64,000 nt of DNA from Taklimakanibacter sp050251035 (GCA_050251035.1 JBFWNN010000029.1:5035-69034), one strand, 5' to 3'. Shown: positions 47,079 through 55,963, counted from the first letter of the stretch. The notes: generated by a model from the sequence alone, not told the origin. Numbers and translations are program-made.

Positions 47079-47792
47079 TTACGTTCCCCCGCCGGAAGCC
47101 TTGCGAATCAGTCTGCCGAGCTCGCCGACCTCGTCGATGCGGGCGAGCAGGCGCTTGAGCTGGGAGGAGGGCGGCGGCGAGTGCTTCTCGTCGGACAAAG
47201 AATGCCAGGCGTAGCTGCCCAGGAGATGAAGCGGCCGGGAGACCTGGTACATCAGCGCATAGGTCGCCAGCACGGTGATGACGAAGATGATGGTGAGAAG
47301 ATAGACGACCCTCCCGATGGCCGTCTGGACCTGCAGGGCGAAGTAGCCCTTGTCCATGCCGACATGCACGCGGCCGGCTTGGCCGGCGATGATACCCGCG
47401 GTCACTTCCGAAAAACCCCCGAGACCGGCGAGCGTGCGATCATAGACGCCCTTGTCGCCCTTGTAGTCGGCGGCGATCTCGTCGGGCACGCCGGGCACGA
47501 AGGTATGAGCGATGATCGTTCCCTCGCCGTCCACGACGAAAACATAGGAGACACCGGGGATCTCGAGATACTGGTCGATGACGGATTGAAGGGCCGAATA
47601 GTTCTGGTTGACGATCAGGTCGCTGTCCGAATTGGCGATGGCGCGCGCGATCGCCCGGCTGCTGTTGAGGAAATAGTCGGTCAGCTGCCGGTCGACGGTC
47701 CGGACGTAGATGACAGACGTCGACACCAGAATGAGCCCCATGAGGGCAAAGATGCCAAACAGGGTCTTCTGATAGAACCGGGCGATTTTCAT
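47079..47792 (-). CDS. Membrane Cache-HAMP sensor-like protein without output domain
   Basis: A 237-residue membrane protein. Transmembrane segments lie at about residues 11-31 and 163-186, enclosing a ~130-residue periplasmic domain with Cache character (SALQSVIDQYLEIPGVSYVFVVDGEGTIIAHT). After TM2 a HAMP-like linker follows (RPLHLL, then IDEVGELGRLI), and the protein stops there with no kinase, GGDEF or MCP domain. The start at 47792 forms an ATGA overlap with the binding-protein gene. It is probably a ligand-sensing or partner subunit of the upstream binding protein. Confidence 0.8.
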   Translation of the reverse strand: MKIARFYQKTLFGIFALMGLILVSTSVIYVRTVDRQLTDYFLNSSRAIARAIANSDSDLIVNQNYSALQSVIDQYLEIPGVSYVFVVDGEGTIIAHTFVPGVPDEIAADYKGDKGVYDRTLAGLGGFSEVTAGIIAGQAGRVHVGMDKGYFALQVQTAIGRVVYLLTIIFVITVLATYALMYQVSRPLHLLGSYAWHSLSDEKHSPPPSSQLKRLLARIDEVGELGRLIRKASGGGT

Positions 47793-49096
47793 GGTTTCAG
47801 CCAAGCCTCCCATTCATCGTCGCGCAAGGGCACGAACTGGCCGCCGCGGACCACGGTATAATAGACCTGGTCCGAGGCCTGGCGCCGGTCCGCGGGGCCG
47901 CCGAAGGAAAGCGTCTGTCCGAGGCCCAGATCGAAGGCGCCCGTGGTCAGCGCGACATGCGCCAGATCGGAGCGCTTCGGATCGGCGCCCATCCGCTGCA
48001 GGATCGCCACGAACATCTTGGCGTTCAGATAGCCCTCAAAGCTGACGAAGCTGTATGGAAGCGGGGCATATTCCGATTCCGCCGTCTTTCCGTTCGGGTA
48101 AACCAGGGCGTCGGGCGGCATGATGGCGTCGCGGTAGCGGTCCATCGCCGCGCGGTATTCCTGCACGACCGGCATCGAATCATCCTGATAGCTCGGCACG
48201 ACCTGAGAGCTCACCAGCCGGGAGGTGTAGTCCTTGTTGGATTTCCGCTCGGCATCGGCAAGCAGCTCGAGCATGACATCGCCGGCGACGAACGAGATCG
48301 TCGCGACCGGACAGTCGACGCCTCTGTCGCGCATGTCGCGGACGAATCCGGCGCAGGCCGGATAGGTGCCGACACAGACAACGGCGTCGGGCTTGAGACG
48401 CTCCATGACCGCGACCTGGGGATCATAGCTCTGATCGTATGGGGAGCCGCGCCAATACGTGGCTTCACCGGCGATCTCCAGCCCGTGCCTGGCCAATGCG
48501 TCGCGCACGCCGGCCCATCCCGACCGGCCATAGGCATCCGCCTGGTAGAACACCGCGATGCGCTTTCGACCCGCGGCGACGAAATGGTCGACGAGCCCCT
48601 TGGTCTCCTCGTCATATGAGGCCCTGAGGTTGAAGGTGAACTTGCTGTAGGGGGGAACCCGGCTGGTGTCGGCTCCGGTGAAGGGGAAGAACAGCAGGAA
48701 ATTCTCGGCTTGGCGCATCCGCAGAAGCGGCAGCGTCCGGATCATGGTCGGCGTCCCGACATAGGAGAACAGCGCGAAGACGTCATCTTTCATCAATCTC
48801 AGCGTGTTCTGGATCGCGAGGTCGGGCTCGTATCTGTCGTCATAAGCGGTGATCTCGACGCGCCGGCCATTGACGCCGCCGGCCTCATTGAGGGGAATGA
48901 GATAGGCCATGGCGCCGCGGTAGAGCTCGATGCTGAGCGCCCGCGCGCTCGCCGAGAAATCCGCGGACATGCCGAGGCGGATCTCGTTTCCGCCGACATC
49001 CGGCTGATCGTCTCCGGGGGTCGCCTCCTGCGCCGCGGCAGGACCGCCGAAGAACGCGATGAGAGCAAGGAGACTGAGCGCGAGGATCGGTCTCAA
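47789..49096 (-). CDS. ABC-type substrate-binding protein (type I periplasmic fold, LivK-like)
   Basis: A 435-residue exported binding protein. Signal peptide: RPILALSLLALIAFFGGPAAA-QE. The fold is that of branched-chain amino acid/urea/amide-binding proteins (NEIRLGMSADFSASARALSIELYRGAMAYL, then VNGRRVEITAYDDRYEPDLAIQNTLRLM). No Liv-type permease or ATPase is adjacent; instead it is coupled to a Cache-HAMP membrane protein and an OFA transporter. It may therefore act as the extracytoplasmic receptor of a sensing or secondary transport system. Confidence 0.87.
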   Translation of the reverse strand: MRPILALSLLALIAFFGGPAAAQEATPGDDQPDVGGNEIRLGMSADFSASARALSIELYRGAMAYLIPLNEAGGVNGRRVEITAYDDRYEPDLAIQNTLRLMKDDVFALFSYVGTPTMIRTLPLLRMRQAENFLLFFPFTGADTSRVPPYSKFTFNLRASYDEETKGLVDHFVAAGRKRIAVFYQADAYGRSGWAGVRDALARHGLEIAGEATYWRGSPYDQSYDPQVAVMERLKPDAVVCVGTYPACAGFVRDMRDRGVDCPVATISFVAGDVMLELLADAERKSNKDYTSRLVSSQVVPSYQDDSMPVVQEYRAAMDRYRDAIMPPDALVYPNGKTAESEYAPLPYSFVSFEGYLNAKMFVAILQRMGADPKRSDLAHVALTTGAFDLGLGQTLSFGGPADRRQASDQVYYTVVRGGQFVPLRDDEWEAWLKP

Positions 49097-49245
49097 ACTG
49101 AGCTTGATGCGCAGGTTCCTCTGTCTCCTATAGTCACGGCGATGGACCTTCTACCAGACCAGATTGGAGCCTTCAACGGCACGCCGCTTCGCTCGATCTT
49201 TCTGTTTGCGTCCAGCTGTCCAGCGCAGAGCGCGCGGGAGGATCG

Positions 49246-50238
49246 CTAGACTTTTTCCCACTTCCGGCTCTTCTCGGAGCGGAAGAAGGCGTCGATGATC
49301 TTCATGTTCTGGATGGCATCCTTGATCCCGTAGTCTGCCTTCTCCTGCTTGCGGATGACGCGGCCGAAGGCTTCCGCCTGCAACTGGTACTGGTCGCTCA
49401 CCGGCAGCTCGTAGGTCTTGCCCTCGTTCATCGCCATGCCTTGCACGAAATAGCGGTTGGGCTTGTCGGGCGGCGCGTTGAACGGGATCTCGATCTCGAT
49501 GCGCCCCTTGGTGCCGGCGATCTGCACCCGCTGGAAGGGAGCGGTCTGGGTCGAGATGGCGAAGGACAATTGCCGCCCCTTGCCGAAGTCGGCGAGACCA
49601 CTCGCCGCGCGGTCGGTCTTGAAGTCGGGATCGCGGTCGAAGACCGCTGTCACCGCCTTGGGCTCGGCGTCGAAGATGTAGCGTGCCACGGTGATCGGAT
49701 AGCAGCCGATGTCGAGCAGGCCGCCGCCGCCGATCTTGGCGATGTTGCGCACATTCTCAGGGTCGTCGAGATAATAGGAGAAGAACACCTGGATGAGCCT
49801 GAGCGTGCCGATCTCGCCCTTCGCCACCCGCTCGCGCACCGCCTGCCATTGCAGCGCATGGCGCACCATGAAGGCTTCCGCCACATAGATGCCCTTCGGC
49901 ACCTTCCTGAGCTTCTTTGCTTCCTTGGCGGTGATGGCGACGGGCTTTTCGCACAACACATGCTTGCCGGCCTTGGCGGCGGCCAAAGTGAGCGGCACAT
50001 GCAGATGGTTGGGCAGGGGATTGTAGACCGCCTCGATCTCGGGGTCGGCCAGCATCTCCTCATAGGAGCCGTAAGCCTTCTTGATGCCGAGCTTCTTCGC
50101 CGCGGCCTCGGCCGTCTTCTTGTCGCGCGAGGAGATCGCCGCGACCTCGAGCGTCTTGCTCTTGAGCATGCCCGGTATGACCTTGGCCACGCCGATATTG
50201 GCGGTCGAGATGATGCCCCACTTGACCGGCTTCTTCAT
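49246..50238 (-). CDS. Gfo/Idh/MocA family NAD(P)-dependent oxidoreductase
   Basis: A 330-residue dehydrogenase. The N-terminal Rossmann fold begins VKWGIISTANIGVAKVIPGM, the motif LCEKPVA near residue 97 carries the catalytic Lys, and HALQW and GCYPI follow, with the C-terminal substrate domain after that. It overlaps betI by 4 bases (ATGA), so it belongs to the betI transcription unit. No betaine enzyme is known for this family, so its link to choline is unexplained. The substrate is probably a sugar, inositol or other polyol. Confidence 0.88.
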   Translation of the reverse strand: MKKPVKWGIISTANIGVAKVIPGMLKSKTLEVAAISSRDKKTAEAAAKKLGIKKAYGSYEEMLADPEIEAVYNPLPNHLHVPLTLAAAKAGKHVLCEKPVAITAKEAKKLRKVPKGIYVAEAFMVRHALQWQAVRERVAKGEIGTLRLIQVFFSYYLDDPENVRNIAKIGGGGLLDIGCYPITVARYIFDAEPKAVTAVFDRDPDFKTDRAASGLADFGKGRQLSFAISTQTAPFQRVQIAGTKGRIEIEIPFNAPPDKPNRYFVQGMAMNEGKTYELPVSDQYQLQAEAFGRVIRKQEKADYGIKDAIQNMKIIDAFFRSEKSRKWEKV

Positions 50239-50837
50239 GTTTTGCTCCCTGATTTGAAATCGCCTGCGATCATCGCATCGGCATAGGCGCGGGTCAGCGC
50301 GCGCGGCGTCTCCGCGTCATCGGGCCGGCCCGTCAGCGCATAGCGCAGCCACAGGCCGTCGATGAGGGCGCCGATGCCGATCGCCACATCCTGGGCGCGC
50401 TCGCGTCCGATGAGCGGCACGAGACTGTAGAGAAGGTTGCTGTGCAGCCGCTTGTGATAGATGCGCAGGATGCGCTGCAGCTTGTCGGAGTCGCGCGCAT
50501 TGCCATAGAGGGCGAGCCAAGCCGAGAACACCTCCTCGGCGAACTGCTCGTCGCCATAAGAGGCATGGATGATCGCATGGATGCGCTGGCGCGGCGTCTT
50601 CGCGGCCCTGAGGCGCATCACCGCCTCACGCCGCAGGAGTTCGAGCAGCGAGCGCATGGTCGAGGCGAGCAGGTCGGTCTTGTCGGCGAAATAGTGGTGC
50701 ACGATGCCGGTCGAGACCCCGGCCTTGCGGGCGATGCGGGCGACGGTGGCGCTCGAGAACCCGTGCTCATGTATGGACGCGATCGCCGCATCGATGAGCT
50801 GCTGGCGGCGGATCGGCTTCATTCCCCGCTTGGGCAT
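50235..50837 (-). CDS. betI: BetI-like TetR family regulator
   Basis: A 200-residue choline-responsive repressor type. It begins MPKRGMKPIRRQQLIDAAIASI, the BetI N-terminus, with HTH FSSATVARIARKAGVSTGIVHHYFADK. GAGAGG about 5 bases upstream supports the start at 50837 over longer frames. The C-terminal GIGALIDGLWLRYALTG is typical of BetI. It is divergent from choX, and an 18-base perfect palindrome lies between them. Confidence 0.88.
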   Translation of the reverse strand: MPKRGMKPIRRQQLIDAAIASIHEHGFSSATVARIARKAGVSTGIVHHYFADKTDLLASTMRSLLELLRREAVMRLRAAKTPRQRIHAIIHASYGDEQFAEEVFSAWLALYGNARDSDKLQRILRIYHKRLHSNLLYSLVPLIGRERAQDVAIGIGALIDGLWLRYALTGRPDDAETPRALTRAYADAMIAGDFKSGSKT

Positions 50838-50877
50838 TGGCCTCTCGCAATCAGTGAACCGCCAGTCTATTATGGAC

Positions 50878-50895
50878 ATTGGACGTCCGTCCAAT
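50878..50895. promoter_or_regulatory. Probable BetI operator
   Basis: ATTGGACG-TC-CGTCCAAT, a perfect 8-bp inverted repeat with 2-base spacer, lies 41 bases upstream of betI and 70 bases upstream of choX. It matches the ATTGxACG...CGTxCAAT type of BetI sites in alphaproteobacteria. TTGACG at 50903-50908 next to it is a possible -35 for choX. Confidence 0.8.
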
Positions 50896-50964
50896 AAAAA
50901 GCTTGACGATCCCCCGGCAAAGAAGAGTAGTCTTTATTCCAAAGATATCCATAGGGAGGAACGG

Positions 50965-51921
50965 ATGACCATGAAGCTCAAAGCCTTGCTTGGCCTGCTG
51001 GCGCTCAGCGCCAGCCTGACCGTCATGGCGGGGGCGGCCGCAGCCGGCGACGCCGAGACCTGCAAGAAGGTGCGGTTCTCGGATGTGGGCTGGACCGACA
51101 TCACCGCCACCACCGCGACCGCGACATTCCTGCTCGAGGCCCTGGGCTATGAGCCCGAGATCCAGGTCCTGTCGGTGCCCGTCACCTACAGCTCGCTCAA
51201 GAGCAAGGACATCGACGTCTTCCTCGGCAACTGGATGCCGACCATGGAAAACGACATCAAGCCTTATCGCGAGGACGGCTCGGTCGAGACGCTGGGGGTC
51301 AATCTCGAGGGCGCCAAATACACGCTCGCCGTTCCGAAATACACCTATGATGCGGGCCTCAAGGACTTCGCCGACATCGCCAAGTTCAAGGACAAGCTCG
51401 AGAACAAGATCTACGGCATCGAGGCCGGCAATGACGGCAACCGCCTGATCCTCGATATGATCTCAGCCGACAAATTCGGCCTCAAGGGCTTCGAACTGGT
51501 CGAGAGCTCGGAACAGGGCATGCTGTCCCAGGTCGCCAAGTCGGTACCGAAGAATACCGACATCGTCTTCCTCGGCTGGGAGCCGCATCCGATGAACGCC
51601 AATTTCGAGATGGCCTATCTCTCGGGCGGCGATGACGTCTTCGGGCCCAATTTCGGCGGCGCCACGGTGCACACCAATGTGCGCAAGGGCTATGTCGGCG
51701 AATGCCCGAATGTCGGCAAATTCGTCAGCAACCTGAAATTCACGCTCAAGATGGAAAACGAGATCATGGGCGGTATCCTCAATGACGGCAAGGAAGCCAA
51801 GGCCGCGGCGACCGAATGGCTGAAAGCCAATTCCGATGCCGTGATCCCCTGGCTCGACGGCGTGACCACCTTCGACGGCGGTGACGCCGCGGCGGCGGTC
51901 AAGGCCAAGCTCGGCGGCTGA
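50965..51921 (+). CDS. choX: Choline ABC transporter substrate-binding protein
   Basis: A 318-residue periplasmic binding protein. AGGGAGGA at 50953-50960 supports the ATG at 50965. Signal peptide: KLKALLGLLALSASLTVMAGAAAA-GD. The ligand cage residues are recognisable in VGWTDI, LGNWMP, KYTLAVPKYTYD and LGWEPHPMN, as in Sinorhizobium ChoX, where aromatic residues hold the trimethylammonium group. GGATVHTNVRKGYVGECPN is also family-specific. It is divergent from betI and leads choXWV. Confidence 0.92.
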   Translation: MTMKLKALLGLLALSASLTVMAGAAAAGDAETCKKVRFSDVGWTDITATTATATFLLEALGYEPEIQVLSVPVTYSSLKSKDIDVFLGNWMPTMENDIKPYREDGSVETLGVNLEGAKYTLAVPKYTYDAGLKDFADIAKFKDKLENKIYGIEAGNDGNRLILDMISADKFGLKGFELVESSEQGMLSQVAKSVPKNTDIVFLGWEPHPMNANFEMAYLSGGDDVFGPNFGGATVHTNVRKGYVGECPNVGKFVSNLKFTLKMENEIMGGILNDGKEAKAAATEWLKANSDAVIPWLDGVTTFDGGDAAAAVKAKLGG

Positions 51922-52032
51922 CGTCCGGTTGAGCGTCTGAAACATCAGGCCGGCCATTGGTCAGGGCAACCCACCGAAGTCTTCCGGCTTTGGCGCGGAT
52001 GTGTCTCGGCTTGAACCCAAAGGATCACCCTC

Positions 52033-52064
52033 ATGACTTTTGACGGGAAACCGTCAAAAGTCAT
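52033..52064. promoter_or_regulatory. Perfect 14-bp hairpin with GAAA loop between choX and choW
   Basis: ATGACTTTTGACGG (52033-52046) and CCGTCAAAAGTCAT (52051-52064) pair perfectly around a GAAA tetraloop, a very stable RNA hairpin. No T-run follows directly. It lies in the 206-base choX-choW gap, the rest of which shows no gene. Likely roles are 3' protection of choX mRNA or partial termination. Confidence 0.75.
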
Positions 52065-52127
52065 CGTGATCTTTGGCCGCCTTTTTGTTAGGCTCAAAGA
52101 AAAAGCCTGAAGAGGGGAGGGGTTGAG

Positions 52128-52982
52128 GTGGATCCGGTTTCACAACTCATCGCCGACTGGAAGATTCCGATAGGCGCCTGGGGCAAGGCCTTCTTCGGCT
52201 TCCTGACGACGAACTTCGAATGGTTCTTCGACGGCATCGCGCGCGGCTTCACCTTCGTGCTCGAAGGCATCATCGGCCTGGTGCTCATGCTGCCGCCGGT
52301 CGTCGTCGTCATCCTGGCGGCACTCCTCGCCTGGTACCTGCAGCGTTCGATCCGGCTCGCCATCGCCACCGCGATCGGCCTCCTCTTCATCATCAATCTC
52401 GGCTTCTGGAAGGAGACGATCGAGACCCTGGCGCTGGTCATCGCCTCCGCCGGCGTGTCGATGCTGATCGGCGTGCCGCTCGGCATCGCCGCCGCGCACC
52501 GTCCCTGGCTGTTCCGCATCCTCAGGCCGGTCCTCGATCTCATGCAGACCATGCCGACCTTCGTCTATCTGATCCCGGTGCTGGTGCTGTTCGGGCTCGG
52601 GCTGGCGCCCGGGCTCATCGCCACGGTGATCTTCGCCATTCCCGCTCCCGTCCGCCTCACCCATCTCGGCATCACCTCGGTGCCCAAGCAGCTCATCGAG
52701 GCGGGCGAGGCCTTCGGCGCCACCAAGCGGCAATTGCTGTGGAAGGTGGAGTTGCCGGCGGCTTTGCCCACCATCATGGCGGGCCTCACCCAATGCATCA
52801 TGCTGTCGCTGTCCATGGTGGTGATCGCGGCCCTCGTCGGCGCCAACGGCCTGGGCAAGCCGGTGGTGCGCGCCCTGAACTCGGTCAACATTCCCTTGGG
52901 GCTCGAGGCCGGCATCGCCATCGTGGTGCTCGCCATCATTCTCGATCGCGTCTGCCGGGTCGGCGAAAGGAAAGCCGCATGA
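52128..52982 (+). CDS. choW: Choline ABC transporter permease
   Basis: A 284-residue membrane permease of the ProW/OpuAB type. The GTG at 52128 is preceded by AGGGGAGGGG. Landmarks: WKIPIGAWGKAFFGFLTTNFEWFFDGIARG, the PTFVYLIPVLVLFGLG segment, and the EAA loop QLIEAGEAFGATKRQLLWKVELP. It overlaps choV by 4 bases. Confidence 0.92.
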   Translation: MDPVSQLIADWKIPIGAWGKAFFGFLTTNFEWFFDGIARGFTFVLEGIIGLVLMLPPVVVVILAALLAWYLQRSIRLAIATAIGLLFIINLGFWKETIETLALVIASAGVSMLIGVPLGIAAAHRPWLFRILRPVLDLMQTMPTFVYLIPVLVLFGLGLAPGLIATVIFAIPAPVRLTHLGITSVPKQLIEAGEAFGATKRQLLWKVELPAALPTIMAGLTQCIMLSLSMVVIAALVGANGLGKPVVRALNSVNIPLGLEAGIAIVVLAIILDRVCRVGERKAA

Positions 52983-54172
52983 CCACCGCCGTCGAGTTCA
53001 AGAAGGTCGACATCGTCTTCGGCGAGCGCGAGGCCGAAGGCCTCAAGCTCCTCGACCAGGGCGCCTCGCGCTCGGAGATCCTGGAGAAGACCGGTGCGGT
53101 CCTGGGCTGTGCCGGGGCCAGCCTCGCCGTCAAGGAAGGCGAGATCAGCGTGCTCATGGGGCTTTCGGGCTCGGGCAAGTCGACCTTGCTGCGCGCCGTC
53201 AACGGGCTCAACAAGGTGTCGCGCGGCGAGGTGCTGGTCAATGACGAGGGCAAGCCCGTCGATGTGGTGACCTGCTCGCCCGAGACCCTGCGGCGGCTGC
53301 GCCAGCATCGCGTCGCCATGGTGTTCCAGCAATTCGGCCTCCTGCCGTGGCGCACCGTCGCCGAGAATGTCGGCTTCGGGCTCGAGCTGGCCGGCATGGC
53401 GGACGCCGAGCGCCAGGCGCGGGTCGACAAGCAGCTCAAGCTCGTCGGCCTCGACCAATGGGCGAAGAAATACGGCCATGAGCTGTCGGGCGGCATGCAG
53501 CAGCGCGTCGGCCTCGCCCGCGCTTTCGCCACCGAGGCGCCGATCCTCCTGATGGACGAGCCCTTCTCGGCGCTCGACCCCCTGATCCGCACCAAGCTGC
53601 AGGACGAATTGCTGTCGCTGCAGAAGACGCTGAAGAAGACGATCGTCTTCGTCAGCCACGATCTCGAGGAGGCGCTCAAGCTCGGCAATTACATATCGAT
53701 CCTGGAGGGCGGCCGCATCGTGCAGACGGGACGCCCCGAGGACATCGTGCTCCGGCCCGCCAACGACTATGTGCGCGAGTTCATCGCCAATGTGAATCCG
53801 TTGAGCGTGCTCACCGCCTATAATGTGATGCGCGACGCGCGCGATCTCGAGGAGGCGGGCGAGGGCTGGGTGTGGCTCGACCGCAGGCGGACCACGCGCT
53901 TCAGGATCGGAGCAGACCGCAAGGTGATCGATGCCGAGCGCGACAAGCAGAAGGCGACCTGGGTGGCTTGTTCCGAGGCCGAGAAGCCCGTGACGCCGGG
54001 CGTCCGACCGGTTTTCTGGGCGACGCCCGGCACGTCGCTCCGCACGGTGATGCTCGCCATGCACCGCGCCGACACGGCGCCGGTCGCCCTCTTCGACGAA
54101 GGCGAGCGCTTCGTCGGCGCCATCGGCGTGCGCGACGTGCTGCAGGCGGTGCTCCGCCGCAAGCCCGAGTGA
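52979..54172 (+). CDS. choV: Choline ABC transporter ATPase with C-terminal CBS region
   Basis: A 397-residue ATPase of the ProV/ChoV type. The N-terminal extension includes DIVFGEREAEGLKLLDQGASRSEIL before the ABC domain. Walker A is GLSGSGKST, signature LSGGMQQRVGLARAF, Walker B LLMDEPFSALDP. The C-terminal part, ending in VALFDEGERFVGAIGVRDVLQ, is a CBS-type regulatory region that in OpuA/ProV senses ionic strength. The start at 52979 overlaps choW; the longer open frame upstream is a choW shadow. Confidence 0.92.
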   Translation: MTTAVEFKKVDIVFGEREAEGLKLLDQGASRSEILEKTGAVLGCAGASLAVKEGEISVLMGLSGSGKSTLLRAVNGLNKVSRGEVLVNDEGKPVDVVTCSPETLRRLRQHRVAMVFQQFGLLPWRTVAENVGFGLELAGMADAERQARVDKQLKLVGLDQWAKKYGHELSGGMQQRVGLARAFATEAPILLMDEPFSALDPLIRTKLQDELLSLQKTLKKTIVFVSHDLEEALKLGNYISILEGGRIVQTGRPEDIVLRPANDYVREFIANVNPLSVLTAYNVMRDARDLEEAGEGWVWLDRRRTTRFRIGADRKVIDAERDKQKATWVACSEAEKPVTPGVRPVFWATPGTSLRTVMLAMHRADTAPVALFDEGERFVGAIGVRDVLQAVLRRKPE

Positions 54173-54978
54173 AGGGACTAGGCCAGTTCCGGATGCTGCG
54201 CTGTGGCATGGCCGGTGTCCAGGCGGTCGTGGCCGAAACGCGGCATGTGTTTCCGCGCCACACCCATGACCAGTTCGGTCTGGGCGTCATCCATCACGGC
54301 GCCCACCGCTCGCTCAGCGGCCGCGGCATGGTGGAAGCAGGGACGGGCGATGTGATCACCGTCAATCCGGGCGAGGTGCATGACGGCGCGCCCATTGGCG
54401 ATGAGGGACGTGCCTGGCGCATTCTCTATTTCGATCCGGCGGTCATCGCGACGGCAGTCGACGACATGAGCGAGGGCGGGACGAAGGCCTTCGAATTCGC
54501 GCATCCCGTCATCAGCGGCGGTTTGCTGGCGCGACGGTTCGGCGCGCTCTTCGCCGCGATGACGAATGACGATGGGACCGCTGCAGCGCTCGCGCGCGAG
54601 GAGACGCTGTTCATCCTGCTGAGCCATTTGCGGCCGAAAGACGGCGGGAGCGCAACGGTGCCCGACAATGTCCGCGCGGCGCAGCTCCTGATCGAAACCG
54701 ATCCGACCGCACCTCTGACGCTCGCCCGCCTCGCGCAGGAGGCGGGCTTGAGCAAGTTCCAGCTCCTGCGCGCCTTCTGCAAGGCGTTCGGCCTCACGCC
54801 GCATGCTTATGTGATGCAGCGACGCATCGCCCTGGCGCGCCGGCTGATCGCCGCGCGGTCACCCCTCGCCGCGGCGGCGCACGCCGCGGGCTTCGCCGAT
54901 CAGAGCCACATGACCCGGATCTTCGTGCGCAAATACGGCGTGTCGCCACGGCGCTACGCCGAAGCGGCGGCCTGCTGA
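54169..54978 (+). CDS. AraC family transcriptional regulator
   Basis: A 269-residue regulator with N-terminal cupin-type AraC-binding domain (HVFPRHTHDQFGLGVIHHG, then VITVNPGEVHDGAPI) and C-terminal double HTH (TLARLAQEAGLSKFQLLRAFCKAFGLTPHAYVMQRRIALARRLI, then FADQSHMTRIFVRKYGVSPRRY). The GTG at 54169 overlaps the choV stop (GTGA); an ATG at 54193 is an alternative start. Translational coupling to choV suggests it regulates choline or betaine genes, possibly elsewhere. Confidence 0.85.
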   Translation: MKGLGQFRMLRCGMAGVQAVVAETRHVFPRHTHDQFGLGVIHHGAHRSLSGRGMVEAGTGDVITVNPGEVHDGAPIGDEGRAWRILYFDPAVIATAVDDMSEGGTKAFEFAHPVISGGLLARRFGALFAAMTNDDGTAAALAREETLFILLSHLRPKDGGSATVPDNVRAAQLLIETDPTAPLTLARLAQEAGLSKFQLLRAFCKAFGLTPHAYVMQRRIALARRLIAARSPLAAAAHAAGFADQSHMTRIFVRKYGVSPRRYAEAAAC

Positions 54979-54979
54979 G

Positions 54980-55963
54980 TCAGCGGTTTTTCCCGGCCTT
55001 CCGCTCGAAGTCGGCGCGTCCCGCCATGAATTCGCACATGAGGGTGGCGAGCAGGCTGCCGGTGCTGCGATTGGCATCGATCAGCGGCGCGAATTCGACG
55101 ATATCGAAGGCACCGGCGCCGGCCCTGGCCACGCCGCGCACGAACTTCATGGCTTCGAAGGCCGAGAAGCCGCCGGGGCCGGGATATTGGGTGGCGGGTG
55201 CGGCCGCGTGATCGAGGGCGTCGGTATCGAAGGTGCAGTAGATGCTGTTGGTGCCGTCCTGGGCGCGCGCCAGCGCCTCCTGCAGGGACCGCTCGACGCC
55301 GCGGTCATGCATCTCCTCCATCGTATAGAAGGTGACGCCGAGATCGCGCCCGATCTTGATCTCCTCGGCGGCGTTGGCGAAGCCGCGCAAGCCGAGAAAG
55401 ACGATCTTGCGCGGATCGACATGGCCGCTTTCGATCAGGCGGCGCATCGGGCAGCCGCAATAATGCCGGTCGCCCTTGTAGCTGTCCATGAGGTCGGGAT
55501 GGCCGTCGAACCAGACGAGCCCGATATTCTTGCTGTGATGCTCCGAGAAGGCCCGGATGGTCGCCTCCGATATCGAATGACTGCCCCCGGCGATCACCGG
55601 CGTCAGCCCGCGCTTGAGGATCGCCGCGACTGCCGCCTGGGTGTTGCCCAGGCTGACCGCATAGTCCATCGGGGCCACCTCGACGTCGCCGAAATCCGCC
55701 AGGCCGTTCGTCTCGATGAAATTGATGTCGAGATCGATGCTGTAGGGGCGCAGGCGCGACAATGCCTGCCGCAGGCCGTCAGGGCCGCCTTTGCCGCCGA
55801 TCTCGTTGATCAGCAGTCCCTCGAAGGGGACGCCGAGGAACGCGAAGCCGCCGGGCTTCAGGGATTCGGCCGGAGTGAGGGAGGAGCCGAGCTTGGCATA
55901 GGCCAGGTCCACGACGTTCTGCGTGGCCCAGGCGGGACGCGGCTGGAGGTGCGGTATCTGCAT
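54980..55963 (-). CDS. Arginase/agmatinase (ureohydrolase) family protein
   Basis: A 327-residue manganese ureohydrolase-fold enzyme. Metal-ligand motifs: GGSHSISEATIRAF (canonical GGDHS), VWFDGHPDLMDSY (D, H and D of DAHxD) and CTFDTDALDHAAAPATQYPG (DxDxxD). The second D-P of classic arginase is D-H here, so a guanidino acid or other amidine is more likely than arginine. AAGGAAG before the ATG at 55963 supports the start. It follows a TetR gene by 41 bases and is divergent from an amino-acid importer, which may supply its substrate. Confidence 0.88.
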   Translation of the reverse strand: MQIPHLQPRPAWATQNVVDLAYAKLGSSLTPAESLKPGGFAFLGVPFEGLLINEIGGKGGPDGLRQALSRLRPYSIDLDINFIETNGLADFGDVEVAPMDYAVSLGNTQAAVAAILKRGLTPVIAGGSHSISEATIRAFSEHHSKNIGLVWFDGHPDLMDSYKGDRHYCGCPMRRLIESGHVDPRKIVFLGLRGFANAAEEIKIGRDLGVTFYTMEEMHDRGVERSLQEALARAQDGTNSIYCTFDTDALDHAAAPATQYPGPGGFSAFEAMKFVRGVARAGAGAFDIVEFAPLIDANRSTGSLLATLMCEFMAGRADFERKAGKNR

